Source: Geodermatophilus siccatus
GTDB lineage: Bacteria; Actinomycetota; Actinomycetes; Mycobacteriales; Geodermatophilaceae
Length of the DNA stretch: 64,000 nucleotides
Direction of reading: 5' to 3'
NCBI RefSeq assembly: GCF_900103785.1
Contig: NZ_FNHE01000001.1
Location: 310,001 to 374,000, forward strand
Shown piece by piece: positions 32,704 to 40,378 of the stretch. The translations under genes were made by a program, and so were the position numbers. Position 1 is the first letter of the stretch. Each line of letters begins with the position of its first letter. The notes beneath the pieces are model-generated. The model searched no databases. It was not told the origin of the DNA and saw only the letters and a list, made by a program, of their open reading frames with translations.

Positions 32704-33008
32704 GAGCTGCTCCTCAGTACTCGACAGCGGCCCAGGCGCAGGCCGGCGTTCGTCGGGTCAACAGCCTGGCACGTCCGGCTGATTCCCCATCGGGGAGTCG
32801 CCCTGCGAGACGCGTGCGAGGAGTGGGGGACGCAGGCTCCTCGACGAGTGCGCGGGACGGGCTCAGCGCGACGGAGGGACGGCACGTGGCCGCGGCGCGG
32901 TCCCTGCGAGCGGGGGCCGCAGGCTCCCCCGAGCAGGGACGGGTGTCCGGGGCTCGACGGCAGCCGGGGACGGCACGTGGCCGCGGTGCGGTCCGGAGGA
33001 CCGCCGTG
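32704..33008. repeat. Intergenic repeat array (91-bp unit)
   Basis: GGCACGTGGCCGCGG occurs at 32881 and 32972, 91 bp apart, in the 305-bp gap between moeZ and the DUF3152 gene, both on the minus strand. The unit contains GAGCGGGGGCCGCAGGC with hairpin potential and ends CAGCCGGGGAC, as in the array near 18456. A diverged earlier unit covers about 32821-32880. The final partial unit ends at the stop codon of the DUF3152 gene. The stretch 32704-32820 holds the moeZ ribosome site and no visible gene. Confidence 0.75.
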
Positions 33009-34169
33009 TCACGGGTAGGGCCAGGCGTTCTTGGCGCAGCCCTCGAGCCCGAGGGTCTGCTGCTGCATGACGGGGGCCGGCTGGCCGGGACCGGGGCACT
33101 GCTGGTGGCCGTTGCCGAGAGCGTGGCCCACCTCGTGGTTGACCACGTAGTGCCGGTAGGTGGGGATGTCGCCCTGGTAGTCGGGGACGGCGGTCGCCCA
33201 GCGGGCCAGGTTGATGACGGCGCGGTCGCCGTAGCGGCAGGAGGTGTAGCCGCCGGTGCCCACGCCCGGGCAGTACCGCTCCATGTTACCGGGGCTGATC
33301 AGGGTCACCTTGAACGCGAAGTCCCCGGCCGCGGCCTCGGCCTCACCCACCCGCTGGAACGACATCCGCCCGCCGTTGCCCCACGAGCGCGGGTCGCCCA
33401 GCGTCTCCTCGACCGCGGCGGCGAACGAGGGCCCGTCCACCTCGATGCCGTCCTCGACCTCGACGACGAAGCGCTGCAGCGGCCCGGTGCCGTAGACCTG
33501 GGAGCTGCCGGGGACGACGGTCACGCTGCCCGCGCCCTGCTGGACGAAGCCGGGGGCTCCGGCGGCGGTCTCCGGCGCCTCGGTCGGTGCGGCGTCGACC
33601 TCGACCGGCGCCGTGGGCGTCACCGTGGGCGTCGCCGAGGGCTCGACGGCGCCAGGGGCCACGGCGGCGACGGACGGCTCCGGCGCGGCGGTGGCCGACC
33701 CGCTCGTACCGGTGTCGCCGAGCACCAGGTCCACGAGGGTGACCACGGTGGCGAGGGCCAGCAGCGGGATGGCGTAGGCACGCCATCCCCAGCGGGTCAC
33801 GAAGCGGCGGAACCGGCCGCCTCCGCCGCTCGGGGGTCCCGACCGGGTGCGGTCGCGGACGACGACGCGGGTGCCGCCGGTGCGCGGCGCGTCCGGTCCC
33901 TGCCCCGGCGCGGTACCGGTCGCCGCGGGACGACGGCCCTGCGGACGGTCGGTGCGGCTCGCGGACCCCGACCGGGTCAGGACCGGGTTGGTGTCGGCGA
34001 ACCGCGGGGACTCGTGCGGCTGGGCGCGGCGGGCCGCGGGCGGGGGCACGCGCGGCAGCCCGCGCACGGGTTCCTCGGCACGGGCAGGACGACCGGGCGG
34101 GCCGGCGTCCGGGGCCGGTCGCGTGCGCCCGTTCGGTCCGCGGCCGGAGGAGGCGTCCGCGGGACTCAC
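33009..34169 (-). CDS. DUF3152 membrane-anchored metzincin-like protein
   Basis: The product has 386 residues: a long Pro/Arg/Gly-rich cytoplasmic N-terminus (1-125), one membrane segment (YAIPLLALATVVTLVDLVLG), a Ser/Thr/Pro-rich stalk and a C-terminal extracytoplasmic domain. That domain has the full zinc motif HEVGHALGNGH (His345, Glu346, His349, His355), exactly HExxHxxGxxH, and a Met-turn-like APVMQQQT (Met368), with paired cysteines around it. DUF3152 proteins (Rv3207c) are annotated as uncharacterised; the motif predicts a metzincin-like protease outside the cell. The start GTG 34169 lacks a clear ribosome site. Confidence 0.85.
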   Translation of the reverse strand: MSPADASSGRGPNGRTRPAPDAGPPGRPARAEEPVRGLPRVPPPAARRAQPHESPRFADTNPVLTRSGSASRTDRPQGRRPAATGTAPGQGPDAPRTGGTRVVVRDRTRSGPPSGGGGRFRRFVTRWGWRAYAIPLLALATVVTLVDLVLGDTGTSGSATAAPEPSVAAVAPGAVEPSATPTVTPTAPVEVDAAPTEAPETAAGAPGFVQQGAGSVTVVPGSSQVYGTGPLQRFVVEVEDGIEVDGPSFAAAVEETLGDPRSWGNGGRMSFQRVGEAEAAAGDFAFKVTLISPGNMERYCPGVGTGGYTSCRYGDRAVINLARWATAVPDYQGDIPTYRHYVVNHEVGHALGNGHQQCPGPGQPAPVMQQQTLGLEGCAKNAWPYP

Positions 34170-34237
34170 CTCAGCAGACTCTCACGCCCCGGCGGTCCCG
34201 GCGGAGACCGTGCGGGAACGGCGTGTACGCAGGTGGG

Positions 34238-35296
34238 TCAGGAGGCCCGGGCCTCGTCGCCGCGCTGCAGGACCGCCTCGGCGGCGTCCTCGGCCAGCCC
34301 CAGCACCGCCCGCGCCGTCGGCTCGGGCGCCTCGAGCATGGCGACGTGCCCGACCCCCTCGAGGACCAGCAGCCGCGCGTCGGGGACGGCGTCGGCCAGC
34401 CGCGGTGCGAGCGCCGGGTCGACGAGCCGGTCGCGGTCGCCCCAGACGACCAGGGTCGGCGGGCGCAGCGACCGCGCCAGCCGCCAGGCGTTGCGCGGGC
34501 CCACCCGCAGGTAGGAGGTGATCAGGCCGCGCATGCTGCGGGTCAGCGCCTGCGTCGCCCACGGCTGCCCGGCACGCTCGCGCATCTCCTCCAGCGCCTG
34601 CTCCAGCCGCACCCTCGGCACCCGGCGCGGGTCGCCGAAGCACATCTGCACCATCCCCCGGACCTGCCGCTCGGGCGTCACGCCGGAGAGCCGGCGCTCG
34701 GCCAGCGCGGGGATGCCGGGCAGCAGGAGCAGCAGCAGGGTGCGGTTGAAGGCGCCGGGCACGCGGTAGACCGGCATCGCCGGCGACACGAGCGTCAGGG
34801 TGGCCACCAGGTCGGGGCGGCCGGCGGCGACGAGCACCGAGACCAGGCCGCCGAGGGAGTTGCCCAGCAGGTGCACCGGCCGGCCGGCGGCCTCCCCGGG
34901 TTCGGCGACGATCCGCTCCAGGACGTCGACGACCGCCGCCACGTGCCCGCGCACCGAGTAGGAGGTGCGCGCCGGCGGCCGCGAGCGACCGAAGCCGGGC
35001 AGGTCGAGGGCCCAGCCGTCGAAGCGGACGGCGAGCAGGGCGGCCAGGTCGGTCCAGTTCGTCGAGGCGCCACCCAGCCCGTGCACGTAGAGCGCCCGCT
35101 CCCGCGGCGCACCCTCGCGGGGGCCGCCCACCGGGCCGGTCCACGGCGTCCGCCGGACGAAGACCTCACCCCCGCGGACGGCGACCTGCTCGCCGGGCCA
35201 CGGCGGCGGGACGGCGTCGGCGCCGGGCAGCGCGACCGTCGACAGCCGGGCCGGGCGCCTCTCCGGGGCGATGGGGGTTGCGGGACCCTCGGGCAC
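34238..35296 (-). CDS. Alpha/beta hydrolase
   Basis: The 352-residue product has the hydrolase fold with the oxyanion sequence YVHGLGGASTNW, nucleophile elbow LLGNSLGGLV (Ser), acid near VVWGDRDRLVDP and a catalytic His in GVGHVAMLEAPE. The 40-residue N-terminal extension is Pro-rich. The substrate is unknown; the fold group includes esterases and lipases (compare Rv3203/LipV in the equivalent mycobacterial region). TACCGT lies 7 nt before the GTG start on the minus strand, so leaderless translation is likely. It is divergent from a TetR regulator, a common regulator-target layout. Confidence 0.88.
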   Translation of the reverse strand: MPEGPATPIAPERRPARLSTVALPGADAVPPPWPGEQVAVRGGEVFVRRTPWTGPVGGPREGAPRERALYVHGLGGASTNWTDLAALLAVRFDGWALDLPGFGRSRPPARTSYSVRGHVAAVVDVLERIVAEPGEAAGRPVHLLGNSLGGLVSVLVAAGRPDLVATLTLVSPAMPVYRVPGAFNRTLLLLLLPGIPALAERRLSGVTPERQVRGMVQMCFGDPRRVPRVRLEQALEEMRERAGQPWATQALTRSMRGLITSYLRVGPRNAWRLARSLRPPTLVVWGDRDRLVDPALAPRLADAVPDARLLVLEGVGHVAMLEAPEPTARAVLGLAEDAAEAVLQRGDEARAS

Positions 35297-35303
35297 CCGG
35301 CCG

Positions 35304-35356
35304 ACGGTAGGTCAGGGCCCACGACGGCGCGCGAGCGGGTGACCGGTCGGTAACAT
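35304..35356. promoter_or_regulatory. Divergent promoter between hydrolase and TetR genes
   Basis: TACCGT (complement of 35304-35309) lies 7 nt before the GTG at 35296, and TAACAT (35351-35356) lies 9 nt before the ATG at 35366. The 69-bp gap contains no obvious long palindrome that would mark a TetR operator; GACCGGTC (35341-35348) is the only short one, and it overlaps the tetR promoter. Confidence 0.55.
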
Positions 35357-35365
35357 CTGCCCGCC

Positions 35366-36016
35366 ATGCACCCATCCCGCCCAGCTCCCGCGCCCGTCCG
35401 CCGCTCGTCCCGCCTGCCGCGGGGCGCCCGCCGGGCGCAGCTGCTGCAGGCTGCGCAGGAGGTGTTCGTCGCCAACGGCTTCCACGCCGCGGCGATGGAC
35501 GAGATCGCCGACCGGGCCGGGGTCAGCAAGCCGGTGCTCTACCAGCACTTCCCGGGCAAGCGCGAGCTGTACCTGGCGCTGCTGGAGCAGCAGGTCACCC
35601 TGCTCACCGACCGCGTGCGCGAGGCGATGGAGGGCACCGACGACAACCGCACCCGCGTCAACGGAGCCGTCGGTGCCTACTTCGACTTCATCAACGCCGA
35701 CGGCGCCGCCTTCCGGCTGGTCTTCGAGTCCGACCTCAACAACGACGACGACGTCCGCGAGCTCGCCGACCGCGGGCACCGGGCGTGCGTGGAGGCCATC
35801 GGCGAGGTCATCGCCGCCGACACCGGCCTCGACCGGGAGCGGGCCCTGCTGCTGGCCTCGGGCCTGACCGGGCTGTCCGAGACCAGCGCCCGCTGGTGGC
35901 TGCCCCGCAAGGGCACCGTCTCCCGCGACGAGGCGGTGGCCCTGCTCACGGCGCTGGCCTGGCGCGGCATCTCCGGCTTCCCGCGGGTCGAGGGCGGCGA
36001 GGGCCCACCGCGCTGA
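35366..36016 (+). CDS. TetR-family transcriptional regulator
   Basis: The 216-residue protein has an N-terminal helix-turn-helix (AMDEIADRAGVSKPVLYQHF then GKRELYLALL) of TetR type and an all-helical ligand domain. The equivalent mycobacterial gene (Rv3208) sits beside the DUF3107 gene. The start is ATG 35366 with TAACAT 9 nt upstream and no Shine-Dalgarno. It probably represses itself or the divergent hydrolase; the ligand is unknown. A hairpin element follows the stop codon. Confidence 0.9.
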   Translation: MHPSRPAPAPVRRSSRLPRGARRAQLLQAAQEVFVANGFHAAAMDEIADRAGVSKPVLYQHFPGKRELYLALLEQQVTLLTDRVREAMEGTDDNRTRVNGAVGAYFDFINADGAAFRLVFESDLNNDDDVRELADRGHRACVEAIGEVIAADTGLDRERALLLASGLTGLSETSARWWLPRKGTVSRDEAVALLTALAWRGISGFPRVEGGEGPPR

Positions 36017-36017
36017 C

Positions 36018-36071
36018 GAAGGCCCCGTGTCCCCACTGCTCGGGAGCTCGCGGCGGGCCCTGCAGGGGGCC
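36018..36071. repeat. Hairpin element copy 5 (degenerate)
   Basis: The element starts 2 nt after the TetR stop. Its arms are GGCCCC (36021-36026) and GGGGCC (36066-36071), with the core CTGCTCGGGAGCTCGCGGCG. The outer stem is shorter and less regular than in other copies. Confidence 0.6.
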
Positions 36072-36123
36072 GCGTTCGCTGACGGCGCACCTGCACCTCA
36101 GGTCGGCGGTTCTGCGGCTGCAC

Positions 36124-36129
36124 TAGCGT
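36124..36129 (+). promoter_or_regulatory. -10-like box for the DUF3107 gene
   Basis: TAGCGT lies about 36 nt before the GTG at 36166, with a strong GAGGAGG ribosome site between them. A -35 cannot be identified with confidence. Confidence 0.4.
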
Positions 36130-36165
36130 GGGGAACAGCCGCGCAACTCTGAGGAGGCATCCCCC

Positions 36166-36402
36166 GTGGAAGTCAAGATCGGTGTCCAACACTCCCCCCG
36201 GGAGCTGGTCATCGACAGCCCCCAGTCCCCCGACGAGATCGCCACCGAGGTGGCGAAGGCCATGTCCGGCGCGACCAAGGACGGCCTGCTGACCCTGGTC
36301 GACGAGCGCGGACGTCGGGTGCTCGTGCCCGTCGACCGCATCGCCTACGTGGAGATCGCGCAGGCCGACCAGCGGCGCGTGGGCTTCATCGCCGGCGCCT
36401 GA
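36166..36402 (+). CDS. DUF3107 small conserved protein (TB9.4 type)
   Basis: The 78-residue protein VEVKIGVQHSPRELVIDSPQ with the later block VPVDRIAYVEIAQADQRRVG matches the DUF3107 family, highly conserved in actinobacteria (Rv3208A/TB9.4). It is a compact beta-rich cytoplasmic protein of unknown function. The start is GTG 36166 with GAGGAGG 8 nt before it. A bidirectional terminator follows immediately. Confidence 0.92.
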   Translation: MEVKIGVQHSPRELVIDSPQSPDEIATEVAKAMSGATKDGLLTLVDERGRRVLVPVDRIAYVEIAQADQRRVGFIAGA

Positions 36403-36416
36403 CGGTCCGCACGTCC

Positions 36417-36454
36417 CGACGGGGCGCCCCCGCAGCAGCGGCGGCGCCCCGTCG
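36417..36454. terminator. Bidirectional terminator between DUF3107 and ferritin-like genes
   Basis: A perfect 12-bp stem (36417-36428 with 36443-36454) closes a 14-nt loop. It lies between convergent genes, 14 nt after one stop and 5 nt after the other. Confidence 0.8.
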
Positions 36455-36459
36455 TCGTG

Positions 36460-37110
36460 TCAGGGGTTGAGGCCGAGGGTCTTCATCCGCTCGGTGTGCG
36501 CGGTGGTGATGCGCTCGACCAACCGGCCGATGCCGGTCAGGTCGCCGGTGCCCTCCAGGATCAGCTCGGCGAGCTGGTCGCGCTCGGCGATGACCGCTTG
36601 CGCCTGCCGCATGGCCTCGCCCACCAGCCGCCGTCCCCACAGGGCCAGCCGGCCGGACAGCGTGCGGTCGGTGGCGATGGCCGCCCGCACCTCACGGACG
36701 GCGAAGTCGGCGTGCCCGGTGTCTGCGAGGACGTCGAGGATCAGCCCGCGGTCGGGGTCGGGCAGGAAGCCGGCGATCTCCCGGTAGAACTCCGAGGCCA
36801 GGCCGTCCCCGACGTAGGCCTTGACCAGGCCCTCCAGCCAGGTGCGCGGCCGGGTGCTCTCGTGGAAGGCGTCGAGCGCGGGGACGAACGGGCTCATCGC
36901 AGCGGTCGGCTCGGCGCCGAGCTCGGTGAGGCGCGCGGTCAGCCGGCAGTGGTGGTCGATCTCCGCGGCGGCCATCTGCGCCAGCGCGGCCCGGCCGTCC
37001 AGGGTGGGCGCCAGCCGGGCGTCCTCGGCCAGCCGGTCGAACGCGGTCAGCTCGGCGTAGGACAACACGCCCAGCAGGTCGATGACGGCCTGCTCGTCGA
37101 CGGTGTCCAC
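36460..37110 (-). CDS. Ferritin-like fold protein (MiaE_2-type, Rv3210c)
   Basis: The 216-residue protein is helical with carboxylate/His positions of a di-iron four-helix bundle: SYAELTAFDRLAEDAR, AQMAAAEIDHHCRLTARL (ExxH) and DTGHADFAVREVRAAI near the end. The group is related to tRNA hydroxylase MiaE and bears that domain name, but no tRNA-modifying role is shown in actinobacteria. The GTG at 37110 has GGGAG 8 nt before it; an upstream ATG would add 18 unconserved residues. It is divergent from rhlE and convergent with the DUF3107 gene. Confidence 0.87.
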   Translation of the reverse strand: MDTVDEQAVIDLLGVLSYAELTAFDRLAEDARLAPTLDGRAALAQMAAAEIDHHCRLTARLTELGAEPTAAMSPFVPALDAFHESTRPRTWLEGLVKAYVGDGLASEFYREIAGFLPDPDRGLILDVLADTGHADFAVREVRAAIATDRTLSGRLALWGRRLVGEAMRQAQAVIAERDQLAELILEGTGDLTGIGRLVERITTAHTERMKTLGLNP

Positions 37111-37211
37111 TGGCAGCTCCCGGGGTCGGTGGGACGGTCGGCGACTGCCCCGGACGGGTGGCACGGAGGGCCCGGACAGCGCGGCGGAGGGAGGCTAACC
37201 GCCGCGCACGG

Positions 37212-37437
37212 TAGACTGGGAATCGGCGAGCCCTTCGGTTCGCTGTGTATCTGTGCGCTGACGACCGCTGGAGACGACACCCCGAGGGGTCTCCTCCCGG
37301 GCCGACACCGAGGTGCGGCCCGGTTTCTGCTGGCCGCGTCGGCGCTGGAACCGATCCCGCGACACCCGACCGGGACAGTTCCGGAGCGGCGCGAGCGCGC
37401 CCCGGAGCCGGCCCCCAGCAGACCAGAGGCGAGAGCA
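37212..37437 (+). promoter_or_regulatory. rhlE promoter and long structured 5' leader
   Basis: TAGACT at 37212-37217 is a likely -10 element. From about 37224 to 37437 there is a leader of roughly 215 nt before the rhlE CTG start with no convincing ORF. It has lower GC in its first 50 nt (CTGTGTATCTGTGCGCTG), then a hairpin ACCCCGAGGGGT near 37279-37290 and several further short stems. DEAD-box helicase genes often carry cold-responsive leaders, but no known class is recognised here. Confidence 0.5.
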
Positions 37438-39069
37438 CTGACCTCCACCGAGAACACCCCCACCACCCCCGAGATCGAGCGCGCCGAGACCGGCGCCCCC
37501 GCGCCCGAGCAGCTCGAGCAGGCCGTCGAGGAGCTCGGCGGCGCCCCCGTGGCCGACGACGCCCCGCTGTTCAGCGACTTCGACGTCCACCCCGACGTCG
37601 TCGCGGCGCTGGCGGAGGCGGGCATCACCCGCACCTTCGCCATCCAGGAGCTCACCCTCCCCCTGGCGCTGGCCGGCCACGACCTCATCGGGCAGGCCCG
37701 CACCGGCACCGGCAAGACCCTCGGCTTCGGCGTCCCGATGCTGCAGCGCGTCGTCCCGCCGGCCGAGGGCGGCGACGGCGTCCCGCAGGCGCTGGTCGTC
37801 GTCCCCACCCGCGAGCTGTGCGTGCAGGTCGCCCGCGACCTGGCCACCGCCGGCAAGAAGCGCGGCACCCGCGTGCAGGCCATCTACGGCGGGCGCGCCT
37901 TCGAGCCGCAGGTCGCCGCGCTGCAGGCCGGCGTCGAGGTCGTCGTCGGCACCCCGGGGCGGCTGCTCGACCTGGCCCAGCAGGGCCACCTGATCCTCGG
38001 CAAGGTCCGCGTGCTGGTCCTCGACGAGGCCGACGAGATGCTCGACCTGGGCTTCCTGCCCGACATCGAGCGGATCCTCGCGATGGTCCCGGCGCAGCGG
38101 CAGACCATGCTGTTCTCCGCGACGATGCCCGGCCCGATCGTGACGCTGTCGCGGTCGTTCATGACCCAGCCCACGCACATCCGGGCGCACGGCAACGACG
38201 AGGGGTCGACGGTCCCGCAGACCACCCAGTTCGTCTACCGGGCGCACAACCTCGACAAGCCCGAGCTGCTCGCCCGGGTGCTGCAGGCCCGCGACCGCGG
38301 CCTGGCGATGGTCTTCTGCCGCACCAAGCGCACCGCGCAGAAGGTCGCCGACGAGCTGGTCGAGCGCGGGTTCGCCGCGGCCGCCGTGCACGGCGACCTC
38401 GGGCAGGGCGCCCGCGAGCAGGCGCTGCGCGCCTTCCGCAGCGGCAAGGTCGACGTCCTGGTCGCCACCGACGTCGCCGCCCGCGGCATCGACGTCACCG
38501 GCGTCAGCCACGTCGTCAACTACCAGTGCCCCGAGGACGAGAAGACCTACGTGCACCGGATCGGCCGCACCGGCCGCGCCGGCCGCGAGGGCGTCGCCGT
38601 CACGCTGGTCGACTGGGACGACATCCCGCGCTGGCAGCTGATCAACAAGGCGCTGGACCTGGAGTTCACCGACCCGCCGGAGACCTACTCGACCTCGCCG
38701 TGGGTCTACTCCGACCTGGACGTGCCCGAGGGCGCGACCGGCCGGCTGCCCCGCGCCCAGCGCACCCGCGAGGGCCTCGACGCCGAGGTGCTCGAGGACC
38801 TCGGCGAGACCGGCAAGCGCACCCGCTCCGGCGGCGGCCACGGGCCGGCCCGGTCGGACGGCGAGGAGCCCGCCGCGGCCCGCAAGAGCCGTCCGCGCCG
38901 GCGCACGCGAGGGGGCGGTGCGGCCACGACCGGTGCCGCCGCCGCGACCGACGCGCCCGTCGAGGCGTCCTCCGGTGAGGGCGCCGCGTCCGGCGAGGCC
39001 CCGGCCCGCAAGCGGCGCCGGCGTCGCCGCGGCGGCTCCGGTCCCAGCTCGGCCGAACCCGCCGCCTGA
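37438..39069 (+). CDS. rhlE: DEAD-box RNA helicase RhlE-like, probable CTG start
   Basis: The 543-residue protein contains all DEAD-box motifs: motif I ARTGTGKT, PTRELCVQV, TPGRLLDL, DEADEMLD, SAT in LFSATMP, VLVATDVAARGID and HRIGRTGRAG. The C-terminus is a basic, Arg/Lys-rich tail (RKRRRRRRGGSG) typical of cold-shock RNA helicases. In the family the protein starts with a short acidic extension (xTSTENTPTT); here that reads from CTG 37438, with AGAGG 8 nt upstream. No ATG, GTG or TTG occurs in frame nearby upstream. GTG 37549 would give a 506-residue protein but has no ribosome site. A long leader precedes it, and a hairpin element begins right after the stop. Confidence 0.92.
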   Translation: MTSTENTPTTPEIERAETGAPAPEQLEQAVEELGGAPVADDAPLFSDFDVHPDVVAALAEAGITRTFAIQELTLPLALAGHDLIGQARTGTGKTLGFGVPMLQRVVPPAEGGDGVPQALVVVPTRELCVQVARDLATAGKKRGTRVQAIYGGRAFEPQVAALQAGVEVVVGTPGRLLDLAQQGHLILGKVRVLVLDEADEMLDLGFLPDIERILAMVPAQRQTMLFSATMPGPIVTLSRSFMTQPTHIRAHGNDEGSTVPQTTQFVYRAHNLDKPELLARVLQARDRGLAMVFCRTKRTAQKVADELVERGFAAAAVHGDLGQGAREQALRAFRSGKVDVLVATDVAARGIDVTGVSHVVNYQCPEDEKTYVHRIGRTGRAGREGVAVTLVDWDDIPRWQLINKALDLEFTDPPETYSTSPWVYSDLDVPEGATGRLPRAQRTREGLDAEVLEDLGETGKRTRSGGGHGPARSDGEEPAAARKSRPRRRTRGGGAATTGAAAATDAPVEASSGEGAASGEAPARKRRRRRRGGSGPSSAEPAA

Positions 39070-39126
39070 AGGACCCCCTTGCCCCCCACCGCTCGCAAGC
39101 TCGCGGCGGGACCCTGCAAGGGGGCC
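39070..39126. repeat. Hairpin element copy 6 (arms CCCCCTTGC/GCAAGGGGG)
   Basis: The arms 39074-39082 and 39116-39124 pair perfectly and enclose CACCGCTCGCAAGCTCGCGG. It begins immediately after the rhlE TGA and probably ends the transcript. Confidence 0.85.
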
Positions 39127-39158
39127 GCCGTGCCCTCCTGCAGGAGGCCAGCCAGCCG

Positions 39159-40301
39159 ATGATGCGTCCGCCGCTGCGGGTGTGGGGATGGACGGCGGCC
39201 ACCCTGGCGCTCGTGGTCGTCGCCGCCCTGCTCTGGCGGGGCTCGGACGCGGCGGCCACCGACAGCACCACCGCAGCACCGGCCGACGTCCCCACCGGGA
39301 CGCCGGCCGGTGCCGTCTCCCCGGCCTGGACCGCGCCGACCACGGCGTCCGGCGGCGCGACCCGGGCCACCGTGGACGGCGGTCGCGTCGTCGTCGGCGA
39401 CGGGCACGGGGTGCGCGCGCTCGACGTGGTCACCGGTGAGGAGGCCTGGCGCTACACCCGCGCCAACGCCCGGCTCTGCGACTGGACCCTCGTCGGCGGC
39501 CGCGTCGTCGCCGTCTCCGGGACCGAGGGCCGCTGCGACGAGGCGGTCGCGCTGTCGGTCGACACCGGCGTCCGGCTCTGGACCCGCAACCTCGACCTGC
39601 GCCCCGACGCGGTGCTCACCAGCACCGAGGGCATCGTGCTGGCCACCAGCCCGACCGGCGTGCTCACCCTCGACCCGGTCGGCGACAGCATCCGCTGGCG
39701 AGCCGCCCCGGAGGAGGGCTGCACGTTCGCCGACGGGGACGTCGGCGGGGCCGGCGTGGCCGTCCTCGAGCAGTGCGGCGGGTCGACGCGGGTGCGCCTG
39801 CTCGACGGCTACGACGGCAGCCCGCGGTGGACCCGCGACACGGCCGAGGGGATGGCGCTGACCGGCGTCGAGCAGGCGGTCGTCGTCAGCGGGGACGACG
39901 GCGTGCAGCTGCTCGCCGGTACCGACGGCGCCCCGCTGGGCGCACCCGTCGCCACGTCCGTCGACGATCCGGCCGCCGGCGAGGTGCTCGTGACCGCGGT
40001 CGGCACCAGCGCGCTCGTGTGGGCCGACGGCACGCTCACCGTCGTCGACCAGGGCACCGGCTCGGTGTCCTGGCGCACCCCGGCCACCGGCCTGCCCGTC
40101 GGCACCGTCGACCGGGCGCTGCTCGACGTGGGGACGTCGGTGCCGGTGCCCGAGGGCGACGCCGTCGTCCTCCGCGACCTCGCCACCGGCGAGGAGCTGC
40201 AGCGCGTCGGCACCCCACCGCTGCCGGCCGGCGGGCTGCTCACCGTGGCCGGCCCGGTCGTCGTCCACCAGCTGCCCGACCGCGTCCTCGCCCACCGCTG
40301 A
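39159..40301 (+). CDS. PQQ-like beta-propeller protein, membrane anchored (Rv3212 type)
   Basis: The 380-residue protein has a membrane segment near the N-terminus (WTAATLALVVVAALLW) and an extracytoplasmic part of repeated beta-blades, each with the sequence style ALDVVTGEEAWRYTR and VDTGVRLWTRNL, as in PQQ_2 propeller proteins. No catalytic residues of the quinoprotein dehydrogenases are seen, so it is probably a structural or binding propeller. Several cysteines (LCDW, RCDE, GCTF, QCGG) may form disulfides. The start is ATG 39159 with AGGAGG 11 nt before it; the preceding rhlE matches the mycobacterial order. Confidence 0.85.
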   Translation: MMRPPLRVWGWTAATLALVVVAALLWRGSDAAATDSTTAAPADVPTGTPAGAVSPAWTAPTTASGGATRATVDGGRVVVGDGHGVRALDVVTGEEAWRYTRANARLCDWTLVGGRVVAVSGTEGRCDEAVALSVDTGVRLWTRNLDLRPDAVLTSTEGIVLATSPTGVLTLDPVGDSIRWRAAPEEGCTFADGDVGGAGVAVLEQCGGSTRVRLLDGYDGSPRWTRDTAEGMALTGVEQAVVVSGDDGVQLLAGTDGAPLGAPVATSVDDPAAGEVLVTAVGTSALVWADGTLTVVDQGTGSVSWRTPATGLPVGTVDRALLDVGTSVPVPEGDAVVLRDLATGEELQRVGTPPLPAGGLLTVAGPVVVHQLPDRVLAHR

Positions 40302-40361
40302 AACAGGCCCCCCTGCCCCCCACCACTCACAGGCTCGCGGCGGGTCGACTGCAGGGGGGCC
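40302..40361. repeat. Hairpin element copy 7 (arms GGCCCCCCTGC/GCAGGGGGGCC)
   Basis: The 11-bp arms 40306-40316 and 40351-40361 pair perfectly. The core reads CACCACTCACAGGCTCGCGG. It begins directly after the TGA of the propeller gene. Confidence 0.85.
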
Positions 40362-40378
40362 GCCGCCGAGGTTGACTG

